DNA of 64,000 bases from Chitinophagaceae bacterium (lineage in GTDB: Bacteria > Bacteroidota > Bacteroidia > Chitinophagales > Chitinophagaceae). The position numbers were made by a program, and so were the translations under genes. The stretch spans positions 1-64,000 of the forward strand of contig CANFKC010000014.1 of assembly GCA_947447265.1 (NCBI GenBank), written 5' to 3'. The notes under the pieces were generated by a model, which searched no databases, had not been told where the DNA came from, and saw only the letters and a program-made list of their open reading frames with translations. The first letter of the stretch is position 1, and every line of letters begins with the position of its first letter. Shown here in pieces: positions 8,589-16,610 of the stretch.

Positions 8589-9191
8589 ATGGCAACAAAC
8601 TACGAGATGATCTATGAGAAGGCTGCAGCTACCTTCGCACAACGTGGCATTAGAAACGTAACCATGAGCGAAATTGCCGCCGAGTGTAATATTTCAAGAA
8701 GAAGCCTTTACCAGCAATTTAAAAGCAAGGAAGAATTGGTTTTTAGTATGGTGGAAAGCCAGCTTACCGAAAATAAAAAGCTAATTGATACCGCCAGTAA
8801 GGTATTGCCTGATGCGGTAACGGAGATAAGTAATTTTTTCAAATATCTTTATCGCTCCCTCGAATTAATGACGCCTGCTTTCCTGGACGGGATTCAACGG
8901 TATTACCCAAAAACCTTTAAACTGTTAGCTGATTTCAGAACAAATAGCCTGCTACCCTACCTGGAAAGGAATTTGAACCGGGGCATTAACGAACACCTTT
9001 ACCGTAATGATATTAATGGCAATGTGGCCTGCAATTGGTATTGCTCGCAATTACAGAACTTGTTTCTCGATAGTTCTATTTCGGGTGCTGAAAGGCACCA
9101 GTTACTGAGTAATACCAACACTTTTTTTGCCAACTGTATAGTTAATGGCGAAGGTCTGTTGGTATTGCAATTGCAGCAGGTAGCCGCCTAA
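8589..9191 (+). CDS. second TetR-family regulator
   Basis: A 200-residue TetR protein: the N-terminal HTH runs YEKAAATFAQRGIRNVTMSE, then IAAECNISRRSLYQQF and KSKEEL. The C-terminal domain is helical and unrelated in sequence to that of the first TetR, with segments such as FLDGIQRYYPKTFKLL. It begins 79 bp after the RND pump gene on the same strand, and may be the last gene of the efflux operon or separately transcribed. Having a TetR at both ends of an efflux operon suggests a second control layer or a further target gene; this is inferred from position only. Confidence 0.85.
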   Translation: MATNYEMIYEKAAATFAQRGIRNVTMSEIAAECNISRRSLYQQFKSKEELVFSMVESQLTENKKLIDTASKVLPDAVTEISNFFKYLYRSLELMTPAFLDGIQRYYPKTFKLLADFRTNSLLPYLERNLNRGINEHLYRNDINGNVACNWYCSQLQNLFLDSSISGAERHQLLSNTNTFFANCIVNGEGLLVLQLQQVAA

Positions 9192-9334
9192 AATGAATAT
9201 TATTAAAGTGCACAAGAGATAAGTTAGTGCAATGAGGTTTCGGGCAAACACGCTATTTTGATCTCAATCAAGATTTAAGAGGAGCAAGTAATTCTACTCT
9301 AAAAGTTAGCCTTATAGCACGCAGAGACATAATT

Positions 9335-9461
9335 GCCACGGCTTTTAAGCCGTGGCATAGCGCAGCATAAGGCGGCTTTAGCCGAAATTACATAACACCC
9401 GCTCTCGGTTTCGGCTAAAGCCAATGTATTTTCATCAGATCCACGGCTTAAAAGCCGTGGC
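9335..9461. repeat. 127-bp composite nested palindrome (REP/BIME-like)
   Basis: Four symmetric blocks are nested. The outer blocks are GCCACGGCTTTTAAGCCGTG(GC) at 9335-9356 and its near-exact reverse complement at 9440-9461, each itself a hairpin (CCACGGCTT/AAGCCGTGG). The inner blocks are GGCTTTAGCCGAAA (9374-9387) and its reverse complement at 9409-9422, each containing GGCT..AGCC. The whole can fold as one long cruciform or as four small hairpins. It lies in the 425-bp gap between the second tetR gene and the gene at 9617; I see no gene in the rest of that gap. Confidence 0.75.
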
Positions 9462-9616
9462 TATTGTTATCATAAACTTTGATATTTTGATCTATCGGGA
9501 ACTGGTGCGGAAGCACTAAAACCCAATTGTATATGGAATGTGCGTCGGAATTATTTTATATTCTGTAATTATTACCACTTGTTCACGTTGCAATAAACTT
9601 TCATACTTCAGAAACT

Positions 9617-10381
9617 ATGAGCTATTTTATAACAGAACTCCGGCTCCGGAATGAACCGCTATTCCTATTTGGGCTGGCCTGCGCCCTGCTTGCCGGTATA
9701 TTTATTGTATTGAGTCAGGTTTCACAAATAGAAGTCTCCGGTGCAAATGCATGGCTAAAACCGTTCAAGTTTGCTATTTCCATTGCTATTTATAGCTGGA
9801 CCATGGCCTGGTTTTGCGCTTACCTGCAAGATTTTAATCTAGCACTATTCAATTGGACCATCATTGCGCTACTAGGCTTCGAGATCATCTACATAGGATT
9901 ACAGGCATCAAGAGGGCAACTGTCGCACTTCAACAGAACTTCTCCGTTATACATGGCTTTATACTCCGCTATGGGGATAGCCGCATCGCTTGTAACGCTC
10001 TATACCGCCTATATTGGTTTTCGCTTTTTTGCAGGAGAATTTCCAGAACTACCAACCTACTACCTATGGAGTATACGGCTGGGCATAGCGCTATTTGTAA
10101 TATTTTCGTTTGAAGGGGCAATTATGGGCGGCAGAATGTCGCATACCATCGGAGGACCTGATGCAGGTGGTGGCTTACCCATACTTAACTGGAGTAGAAA
10201 ATTCGGGGATCCGAGAATAGCGCATTTCATAGGCATGCATGCTTTGCAAATACTGCCACTGCTATCCTATTATATTTTAAAGAGCACCCGTTTAACACTG
10301 GCAACTGCTGTACTCTATGGCACGTTAGCAGCATTTACCCTTGTGCAGGCATTGCAGGGTAAACCCTTTCATAAGATATAA
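9617..10381 (+). CDS. conserved multi-pass membrane protein of unknown function
   Basis: A 254-residue protein with about seven hydrophobic segments (for example LFLFGLACALLAGIFIVLS, ALYSAMGIAASLVTLY, IRLGIALFVIFSF). Conserved-looking polar signatures sit at helix ends: NAWLKPFKFAIS near residue 47, GGPDAGGGLPILNWSR near 185 and IAHFIGMHALQILPL near 207. Histidines in the last motif and the GPD..GLP..NWS loop look functional, perhaps metal or cofactor binding, but I know of no experimental role. It stands alone downstream of the composite palindrome and faces the PDZ-protein gene convergently. Confidence 0.65.
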   Translation: MSYFITELRLRNEPLFLFGLACALLAGIFIVLSQVSQIEVSGANAWLKPFKFAISIAIYSWTMAWFCAYLQDFNLALFNWTIIALLGFEIIYIGLQASRGQLSHFNRTSPLYMALYSAMGIAASLVTLYTAYIGFRFFAGEFPELPTYYLWSIRLGIALFVIFSFEGAIMGGRMSHTIGGPDAGGGLPILNWSRKFGDPRIAHFIGMHALQILPLLSYYILKSTRLTLATAVLYGTLAAFTLVQALQGKPFHKI

Positions 10382-10396
10382 ACTGAAGTACAATGC

Positions 10397-11551
10397 TTAC
10401 AATTCCTTCTTTACCTTCTCTTTGGTAAAGCGCATGTAGGCGAACATCAGCACACCATCGCGCTTGAATTCGAGCGTAATACGTTGGTTGGGCCAGGTAT
10501 CGTTCAGGATATCCTGCACATCTTCAACTGACATAGTGCGCTGATGATCAATGCGTAATATGATGTCACCTTCATGAAGACCTGCAATATCGGCAGGAGA
10601 ATTTCTCTTTATTTCCAGTAAAACTACACCACGACCATTCTTGGCATCCTGCGCGCGTACGCCCATTTGCGGTGCATATTCGAAGGTGTTGTCGTTGTTA
10701 TTAAACATGTAGGAATGAAGGAACGGAGTTGGGAACCTACGGTTACCGTGCAGGTCAGGTACCGTATAACGGTAAGTTTCATGCCTGCGGAAAACAGTAG
10801 TTTCGGTGAGGTCAGCGCGGGTATGGAATTCCCTCCCCTGCCTTTCGTAAGTTATGCTGATGGTTTCTCCGCCATTATGGTCGTTTACAATATCAACAAG
10901 GTCCTGCGCATCTTTAACTGACTTACCATTGATTTTTGTAATAATATCGCCAACCAGCAGACCTGCTTCATCAGCCGGGCTATTGCGGATAACCGAATTA
11001 ACATGCGCCCCTTCGTAATCTCCATTGTGGTCAGAATATACACCCAGCATTGGCCTGCGTAAGTGGTCTTCCTTAGTTTGTGATAGTTCAACAGGTTTGC
11101 GCGGGCTCAGCACTTCCTCTTCTTTCGCCCTAACAATTATCTTGTGGTACTCTGTTTTCGGATTGTCGATAGTAGAAATGAGGTCTCCGTTTACATAAAC
11201 GTCGCCTTTATTAATTTCCACCACCGTATTGCCATTGCTGTTATCTATTTCAATGGTTTCCTGCTCATGTGTGGCCCCACGGCGGGTTTTATGCCTGTGC
11301 TTTACTATTTTCTTCTTAATTATGGTATCCTTCCTGCCTGAACTGCCCGGAGCGGGTGCCGGAGCTTCCTGTCCTGTTTTGGTAACCGTCTTCTTAATTT
11401 CCTTCTTAACAACCGTTTTGGTTGTTTTTGCCGGTGTTTTAGTAACTGTTTTTGTGGTTTGGGTTTTCGTAGTGGTCTTGGTTTGCCCCAAAGCAATGCC
11501 GGAAGCCGCGCTTAGCGATAGTAGACATATTGAACTAACCAGTTTATTCAT
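10397..11551 (-). CDS. periplasmic protein with two PDZ domains
   Basis: A 384-residue protein when started at ATG 11551, chosen because it gives a clean signal peptide (MNKLVSSICLLSLSAASG, cleavage near ALGQ); a frame extension to 11632 lacks one. After the signal lies a Thr/Lys-rich linker (TKTTTKTQTTKTVTKTPAK), probably disordered, then PDZ1 (about residues 185-265; NSPADEAGLLVGDIITKING) and PDZ2 (about 305-375; NSPADIAGLHEGDIILRID). There is no protease domain, unlike DegP or CtpA, so it probably binds protein C-termini as an adaptor or regulator in the envelope. The neighbouring receiver and hybrid kinase genes on the same strand may be functionally linked, but 99 bp separate them. Confidence 0.75.
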   Translation of the reverse strand: MNKLVSSICLLSLSAASGIALGQTKTTTKTQTTKTVTKTPAKTTKTVVKKEIKKTVTKTGQEAPAPAPGSSGRKDTIIKKKIVKHRHKTRRGATHEQETIEIDNSNGNTVVEINKGDVYVNGDLISTIDNPKTEYHKIIVRAKEEEVLSPRKPVELSQTKEDHLRRPMLGVYSDHNGDYEGAHVNSVIRNSPADEAGLLVGDIITKINGKSVKDAQDLVDIVNDHNGGETISITYERQGREFHTRADLTETTVFRRHETYRYTVPDLHGNRRFPTPFLHSYMFNNNDNTFEYAPQMGVRAQDAKNGRGVVLLEIKRNSPADIAGLHEGDIILRIDHQRTMSVEDVQDILNDTWPNQRITLEFKRDGVLMFAYMRFTKEKVKKEL

Positions 11552-11650
11552 TGCAATAGTATTTTTTGCGGTATTAAGCTTTACGAAAAATAAATAACTC
11601 CCCCACATCGTCCGACACCAGGTAACAACCAATAAAACAATAAACTATAA

Positions 11651-12151
11651 CTACCTCATGCGCAGCACGAGCATTACAGACGCGGCAATAATAAGCGAAA
11701 ACGTAATACATAAACCAACGATCACCTTTTTATACATAGCGTTTGCAGCTTTGATATTGGTGATCTCGTTTACATAGTTGATGATATTTTCCATGCGAGA
11801 AAAGGCAGTTTCACCTTTTATCACATAGTCAAATGCACCATATTTCATGCTATCAATAGCCACTTCAATCTTATCCTGACCTGAAAGCATAATCACTTTA
11901 GTATCTGGCAAAGCTTCTTTAAACATTTTCAGCACCTCAATACCATCCTTAGCATCGGGCAAGTGTGAATTCAGGTGATAATCGAGTACAATTACCTGTG
12001 GCTTAAGGCCCGCGTCTTTAATAGCGGTTTCGCCACTTTCGTACGTTTTGAATTCATAACGGAATCTTTCAGAAAGAAAATCCTTAAGCATCTCGTTCTG
12101 AATGGGCTCGTCGTCTACGAGAAATATGTACTGTTTGTTATTGTCTGCCAT
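11651..12151 (-). CDS. receiver-domain response regulator with a C-terminal membrane helix
   Basis: A 166-residue protein. Residues 1-125 are a receiver domain: FLVDDEP with the acidic pair, the phosphoacceptor Asp in VIVLDYHLN, MLSGQ and the conserved Lys in DYVIKGE. Instead of an output domain it ends in a single hydrophobic helix (VIVGLCITFSLIIAASVMLV, about 143-162) and a short basic tail. It would therefore be a receiver tethered to the inner membrane. It is encoded 75 bp downstream of the hybrid kinase gene on the same strand and could accept phosphate from that kinase's Hpt domain. Confidence 0.75.
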   Translation of the reverse strand: MADNNKQYIFLVDDEPIQNEMLKDFLSERFRYEFKTYESGETAIKDAGLKPQVIVLDYHLNSHLPDAKDGIEVLKMFKEALPDTKVIMLSGQDKIEVAIDSMKYGAFDYVIKGETAFSRMENIINYVNEITNIKAANAMYKKVIVGLCITFSLIIAASVMLVLRMR

Positions 12152-12226
12152 AAAATAAACGTTTCACGCGATTTAATATGTAAAGGTAATCATCAAACTT
12201 TTACTGTGCTAACGAAGTAATCAAAA

Positions 12227-14932
12227 TCAAGCGTTCGAAATATCTTTCAACTCTTCGAATGCTTTATTACAAATCATATTCAACGATTTGACTCTGTCAG
12301 GTAACGTATCGTAATGCGCCGGGGCACCTGCCGCCTGCTCTATGAGAAATATATGACTTACTTCTTCTTTAACACCCATGTAAGAAAGCTGGGGTTTAAG
12401 AGAATGGGCCGCAATTTTAACTGCAAGATAATCTTTAGCCGCCAGTGCATCATCCATGCTCTTCAATAATTTTGAGGCATTTTCCAGGAACATGGAGATG
12501 TATTTCTGCATTTTCTCCGGATTGCCGCCTGTAAACTGCTTCAGGAAGTTACGGTCCGTAACAAATTCCGGCATTACAAATGGTGAACCATTGCTATTCG
12601 TGCGCTTGTATTCCGGTATCGCTGCTTCTTCAACAACTATTGGCTTTGATGGCGGAGCACCTACAGTTGCCTGATCAGGGGTCTTCACTGGCCTGCGCAC
12701 CGGCGCATTGCCGAGCACAGCATCCATTTTCAGCAACAACTCATCAACCTGAAAGGGCTTACTTACATAAGCATCCATCCCAATATCAAAATACTGTGCC
12801 ACATCTTCCTGCAGCACATTGGCGGTCATTGCAATTATCTTCACGCTTCTCGCTGGTTCAGGTAGTGTGCTGCGTATCAGTTTGGTAGCAGTAACACCGT
12901 CCATCACCGGCATTTGTATATCCATCAGCACAATATCATAAACCTCATTCTGTAAACGGCTTACAGCTTCCTGTCCGTTCACTGCTTTATCGAGTGTAAG
13001 AGCTGGTATCAGGTCTTTCAATGTTTCTTCTGCTACCAGGCGGTTAAACTCATTGTCTTCTACTAATAACACTCTAAGGTTATTCAGCCTTTTCATGGCT
13101 GCGGCATCAAGCAGACTTTCCTGTAGCTCGTAGTCCTGCACCTCAGCCTCTTCAAAAGGAATAACAACAGTGAAAACCGTACCCTTTCCAAGTTCACTTT
13201 TAAGCGAAATATCGCCGTTCATGAGCGTGGCAAGCTGGCGCGAAATAGTAAGACCAAGGCCCGTGCCACCAAACTTACGGGTAACATCGGCCCCTGCCTG
13301 GGTGAAGCTGTCAAAAATATTATCTACAAATTCGGGAGCTATACCGATACCGGTATCTATCACATCGAACTGTACCCATAACTTATTTGACTTATTTCTT
13401 AGCGTAGTTTTTATTTCAACATACCCTTTTTCCGTAAACTTAACCGCATTACCTGCAAGGTTTATCAATATCTGGTTAAGCCGGGTCGGGTCACCGGTAA
13501 GGCGCTTAGGTAAAACGTCGTCGGTAGTTATCTTAATTTGAATACCCTTTTCTTCTGCTTTCAGCAGCAGCATATCCTGCACGCTCTGCAAAACTTCCCT
13601 TATTGAGAAATCGGTATGCTCAATAACAATTTTACCGGCCTCTATTTTAGAGAGGTCAAGTATGTCATTGATGATAATAAGCAAATTATCTGCCGATAGC
13701 TGAATGGCATTCAGGTAGCGTAACTGGTCGGGCTTTGGCTCTTTGGAAAGCAGCAACCTGGTCATGCCCACAATGGCATTCATAGGTGTGCGGATCTCGT
13801 GGCTCATGTTGGCCATGAACTGGTGCTTCAGGTAGGCGGTGCGCTCGGCAACTTCCTTTTCCTTCTGTGCCAGTTCTATCTGTTGCCTCACCTGAAGGTT
13901 ACGCAACTCATTGATTATCTTTTGCTTGAAAATCTCTTCCTTAAGTTGTTCATAAGACTTCAGGTGGTGGAACGCTTTAGGGATATCTCCCATTTTATCG
14001 TACAACGCTGACATCATTTCATGAATACTCATGAGGTCATGACGACGATTATATTCGTTGGCGAGTGTATAGGCATGGTTCAGGTACTGCAGACTCTGGC
14101 GGTAACTGGCCTTATCCATATACATGCGGCCAAGGTAGTATTGGCAGATGATCTGCACTTCCACATTACCCAGATGTTCTGATTGGCGCAGCGCGTTTGA
14201 TAGCAGTTTACGGGCATTATCAAAATTCTGCATTTTGTAATACACCTTACCCAAACCGCTTTCGGCCATTACATAAGCAATGGTCTCAAATTCAGAGTGC
14301 CCCAGGTTTTCCTGGAAGTAGTGCAATGCCTCGGGGAACTGCTCTTTCTTAAAGTAAATATTACCGAGGGTGTTGTAAACATTAATAAGGCTGCTTACGT
14401 TGTGGGCCCGCTCAAATATAGGCAGGCATTTCAAAGCATATTCCAGCGCGCTGTCATAGTCATTAAGATCGTAAAGCAGGTTGCTTATGCTGGTAAGTAT
14501 AATAGACTGGGCAAACTCATCGCCCAGTTCTTCATTAATGGTAAGCGCCTTTTTAAAGTGGGTGAGCACATTGGCAAGATCGCCCTGATCTCGGTAGATA
14601 TTACCAAAGTAATAAAGTACCCGGGCTTCCAGCCTGCGGTCCTTTGTTTTTACGGCAATAGCCAGTGCTTCTTTAAGCACTTCAAGGCCGAGATCATACT
14701 CGCCCTTCATCCAGTGGCAGGAACCTTTAAGTTTGAGTCCCCTGCCTATGCCATAGGTATAAGCAACAGAACGGGAGCGTACAATAATGTCTTCAGCTAT
14801 TTTAGCGGCTTCTTCCACATCATAGTTACGGACTTCCATGGCAACTTCGATCAATATATCGATCTTGCCCTTTTCGTCCGTCTGCCCGGCCAATAGCTGT
14901 TGTAATTCTTTATAGCGCGGAGTATCCATCAT
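12227..14932 (-). CDS. TPR-containing cytoplasmic hybrid histidine kinase (HisKA-HATPase-REC-Hpt)
   Basis: A 901-residue phosphorelay protein without signal peptide or membrane segments. Residues 1-330 hold about seven TPR repeats (for example ARVLYYFGNIYRDQGDLANV), then a coiled coil (330-370), HisKA with the phospho-His in HEIRTPMNAIVGM (about 380), HATPase (about 460-590; N, DTGIGI and GGTGLGL boxes), a receiver (about 618-735; Asp in VLMDIQMPVMDG) and an Hpt domain (about 790-890; AAHSLKPQ). All relay residues are present, so it can perform a full His-Asp-His relay. The final acceptor may be the membrane-bound receiver encoded next door. The TPR region is the likely signal input, through protein contacts. 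Confidence 0.9.
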   Translation of the reverse strand: MMDTPRYKELQQLLAGQTDEKGKIDILIEVAMEVRNYDVEEAAKIAEDIIVRSRSVAYTYGIGRGLKLKGSCHWMKGEYDLGLEVLKEALAIAVKTKDRRLEARVLYYFGNIYRDQGDLANVLTHFKKALTINEELGDEFAQSIILTSISNLLYDLNDYDSALEYALKCLPIFERAHNVSSLINVYNTLGNIYFKKEQFPEALHYFQENLGHSEFETIAYVMAESGLGKVYYKMQNFDNARKLLSNALRQSEHLGNVEVQIICQYYLGRMYMDKASYRQSLQYLNHAYTLANEYNRRHDLMSIHEMMSALYDKMGDIPKAFHHLKSYEQLKEEIFKQKIINELRNLQVRQQIELAQKEKEVAERTAYLKHQFMANMSHEIRTPMNAIVGMTRLLLSKEPKPDQLRYLNAIQLSADNLLIIINDILDLSKIEAGKIVIEHTDFSIREVLQSVQDMLLLKAEEKGIQIKITTDDVLPKRLTGDPTRLNQILINLAGNAVKFTEKGYVEIKTTLRNKSNKLWVQFDVIDTGIGIAPEFVDNIFDSFTQAGADVTRKFGGTGLGLTISRQLATLMNGDISLKSELGKGTVFTVVIPFEEAEVQDYELQESLLDAAAMKRLNNLRVLLVEDNEFNRLVAEETLKDLIPALTLDKAVNGQEAVSRLQNEVYDIVLMDIQMPVMDGVTATKLIRSTLPEPARSVKIIAMTANVLQEDVAQYFDIGMDAYVSKPFQVDELLLKMDAVLGNAPVRRPVKTPDQATVGAPPSKPIVVEEAAIPEYKRTNSNGSPFVMPEFVTDRNFLKQFTGGNPEKMQKYISMFLENASKLLKSMDDALAAKDYLAVKIAAHSLKPQLSYMGVKEEVSHIFLIEQAAGAPAHYDTLPDRVKSLNMICNKAFEELKDISNA

Positions 14933-15238
14933 TATGCAAAGCGTTCGGAAATATAAATGTAAAACAAGTAAGGGGTATAAGCAAGCGGAATTTATCCCTT
15001 TATGAGATTTGCCTGTGCTTCAATTATTTTTCAGCTGCAAAATTACGGCAAATAAAAGTGGGAATGACAGTTTTCGGGAAATGAAAAATACACCTAAGAA
15101 AACAGGATGATAGGAACAGAAAATGCATTGAATAAAAAAAGCATAAATATATTAGTACGTTCAAAAAGAGCATGTGAATTACATCCTGAAGACAACGGAT
15201 ACCAACGGTAAGTCATTTCACCTTAAATTCGTAGTGCA
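14933..15238. other. 306-bp divergent intergenic region
   Basis: AT-rich spacer between the hybrid kinase gene (minus) and the first T9SS paralogue (plus). A TAATTTTG on the minus strand (15038-15045) could be a -7 box for the kinase gene, but no well-spaced -33 is seen. The last 31 bases before the plus-strand start (from 15208) are repeated before the second paralogue at 16580-16610. No gene is seen. Confidence 0.4.
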
Positions 15239-16504
15239 ATGATGGCCCGAATATTAAAATATATAGTTTTAATCTGTGCATTTCTTCCCTCTTTTAAGGG
15301 AAATGCACAGATTAATTTAGTGCACAACGGGAGTTTTGAAAAAACCTCGAATTGCCCAATTACACTAGATCAAATTAAGTTGGCTTATTTCTGGAGCGGA
15401 ATAGATTCAAATGCTACCATATATGACACTGTTCTAGCATTGTGCATACCTGATTTAATAAATATTTGTGGCACAAGTCTGGATGTTCAATACCCATTTA
15501 ATACACGTTTTAACCGTTTCCCAAGAACTGGAAATGCAATGGCTCAACTAATAACATATAATAGTAAGCAAGACTCGACATATATTAATTATTTAAGAGA
15601 CTATCTACAAGGAAGGTTAAGTGCTCCGTTAATTGCTGGAAAACAATATTGTCTTACTTTTTACACATCAATTACTCAAGGATCTGCATATGCAATAAAC
15701 AAAATCGGTGCTTACCTTGATAATGGTTCAATTGATTCTGTTGCAAAAACCCGTTGTGGCCTAGTACATAGCATCTATACTCCTCAGATTTACGACACTT
15801 CAATTAGCAACGATACGCTCAATTGGACAAAAATTCAAGGCACTTTTACAGCTAACGGAACAGAAAGATTCATAACTATTGGTAATTTTTTTGATAACGA
15901 CCAGACTGATACCCTTAAGGTGCATTATCCTAGTTTGTATACTACTCTTGACGGACATATTTTTAGCTTCTATCTTATCGATGATGTAAGTGTTATTGCT
16001 GCCGATGCATTAGCTGATGCCGGGCATGACACCACCATAACGCTAGCTGCTACCGATAGTGCCTGGGTAGGCAACCATGATGGATACGTACCTTGTAAAT
16101 GGTATAACAGCTCCGGTGTATTGATTGATAGCAACATAGGTGGCTTTAAAGTAAAGCCTAGTGCCACAACCACCTACATTATGGAGCTTGATGTTTGCGG
16201 GCACGTAACGAGAGATACGGTAAAGGTGACCGTAGTGCCGGTTTCTGTTGGGTCCTCCCTCTTCCCCTCCCTTAGAGGGGTGACATGTCATCCGAATCCA
16301 GTGTCTTCGGAGGTTACTGTTGAAGGGGCGAAGGGGTGCGAAGTACTGTTTTATGATGTTATAGGCAGGCGGGTATTAAAGAGCGTGTGCGAAGAGCATA
16401 GAGCGGTGATTGATGTATCGGGACTGGCAAACGGGATATACATGATGCAATTTACAAATCCTGCAACAGGCGAACGGACAACACAAAAACTAATTAAAGA
16501 ATAA
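15239..16504 (+). CDS. secreted T9SS cargo protein, tandem paralogue 1
   Basis: A 421-residue exported protein. The signal peptide (MMARILKYIVLICAFLPSFKG, cleavage before QINL) is followed by a jelly-roll-like domain opening with LVHNGSFEKTSNCP, typical of the carbohydrate-binding-like N-terminal modules of Bacteroidota surface proteins, and by a short Ig-like module (about 255-335; ADAGHDTTITLAATDSAW). The last 75 residues are a T9SS type A sorting domain (HPNPVSSEVTVEG, VLFYDVIGRRVLKS, LANGIYMMQF, TQKLIKE). It is expected on the surface or in the medium; the ligand is unknown. The second ATG (15242) is equally possible as start. Confidence 0.82.
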   Translation: MMARILKYIVLICAFLPSFKGNAQINLVHNGSFEKTSNCPITLDQIKLAYFWSGIDSNATIYDTVLALCIPDLINICGTSLDVQYPFNTRFNRFPRTGNAMAQLITYNSKQDSTYINYLRDYLQGRLSAPLIAGKQYCLTFYTSITQGSAYAINKIGAYLDNGSIDSVAKTRCGLVHSIYTPQIYDTSISNDTLNWTKIQGTFTANGTERFITIGNFFDNDQTDTLKVHYPSLYTTLDGHIFSFYLIDDVSVIAADALADAGHDTTITLAATDSAWVGNHDGYVPCKWYNSSGVLIDSNIGGFKVKPSATTTYIMELDVCGHVTRDTVKVTVVPVSVGSSLFPSLRGVTCHPNPVSSEVTVEGAKGCEVLFYDVIGRRVLKSVCEEHRAVIDVSGLANGIYMMQFTNPATGERTTQKLIKE

Positions 16505-16539
16505 TCATAGCCATCATTTAATCCTATAAATCATACCTG

Positions 16540-16557
16540 TCCCGCAGAATTGCGGGA
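16540..16557 (+). terminator. short hairpin between the T9SS paralogues
   Basis: A 7-bp GC-rich stem (TCCCGCA/TGCGGGA) with loop GAAT lies 36 bases after the first paralogue's stop. It lacks a clear T-run, so it may only attenuate transcription. Confidence 0.45.
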
Positions 16558-16610
16558 GTTCAGACAACAGACTGCAACAGTAAGTCATTTCACCTTAAAT
16601 TCGTAGTGCA

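Noticed and set aside
10667-11597. Plus-strand frames opposite the PDZ protein gene
   Set aside because: They overlap a gene with two clear PDZ domains and a signal peptide, and show no motif of their own.
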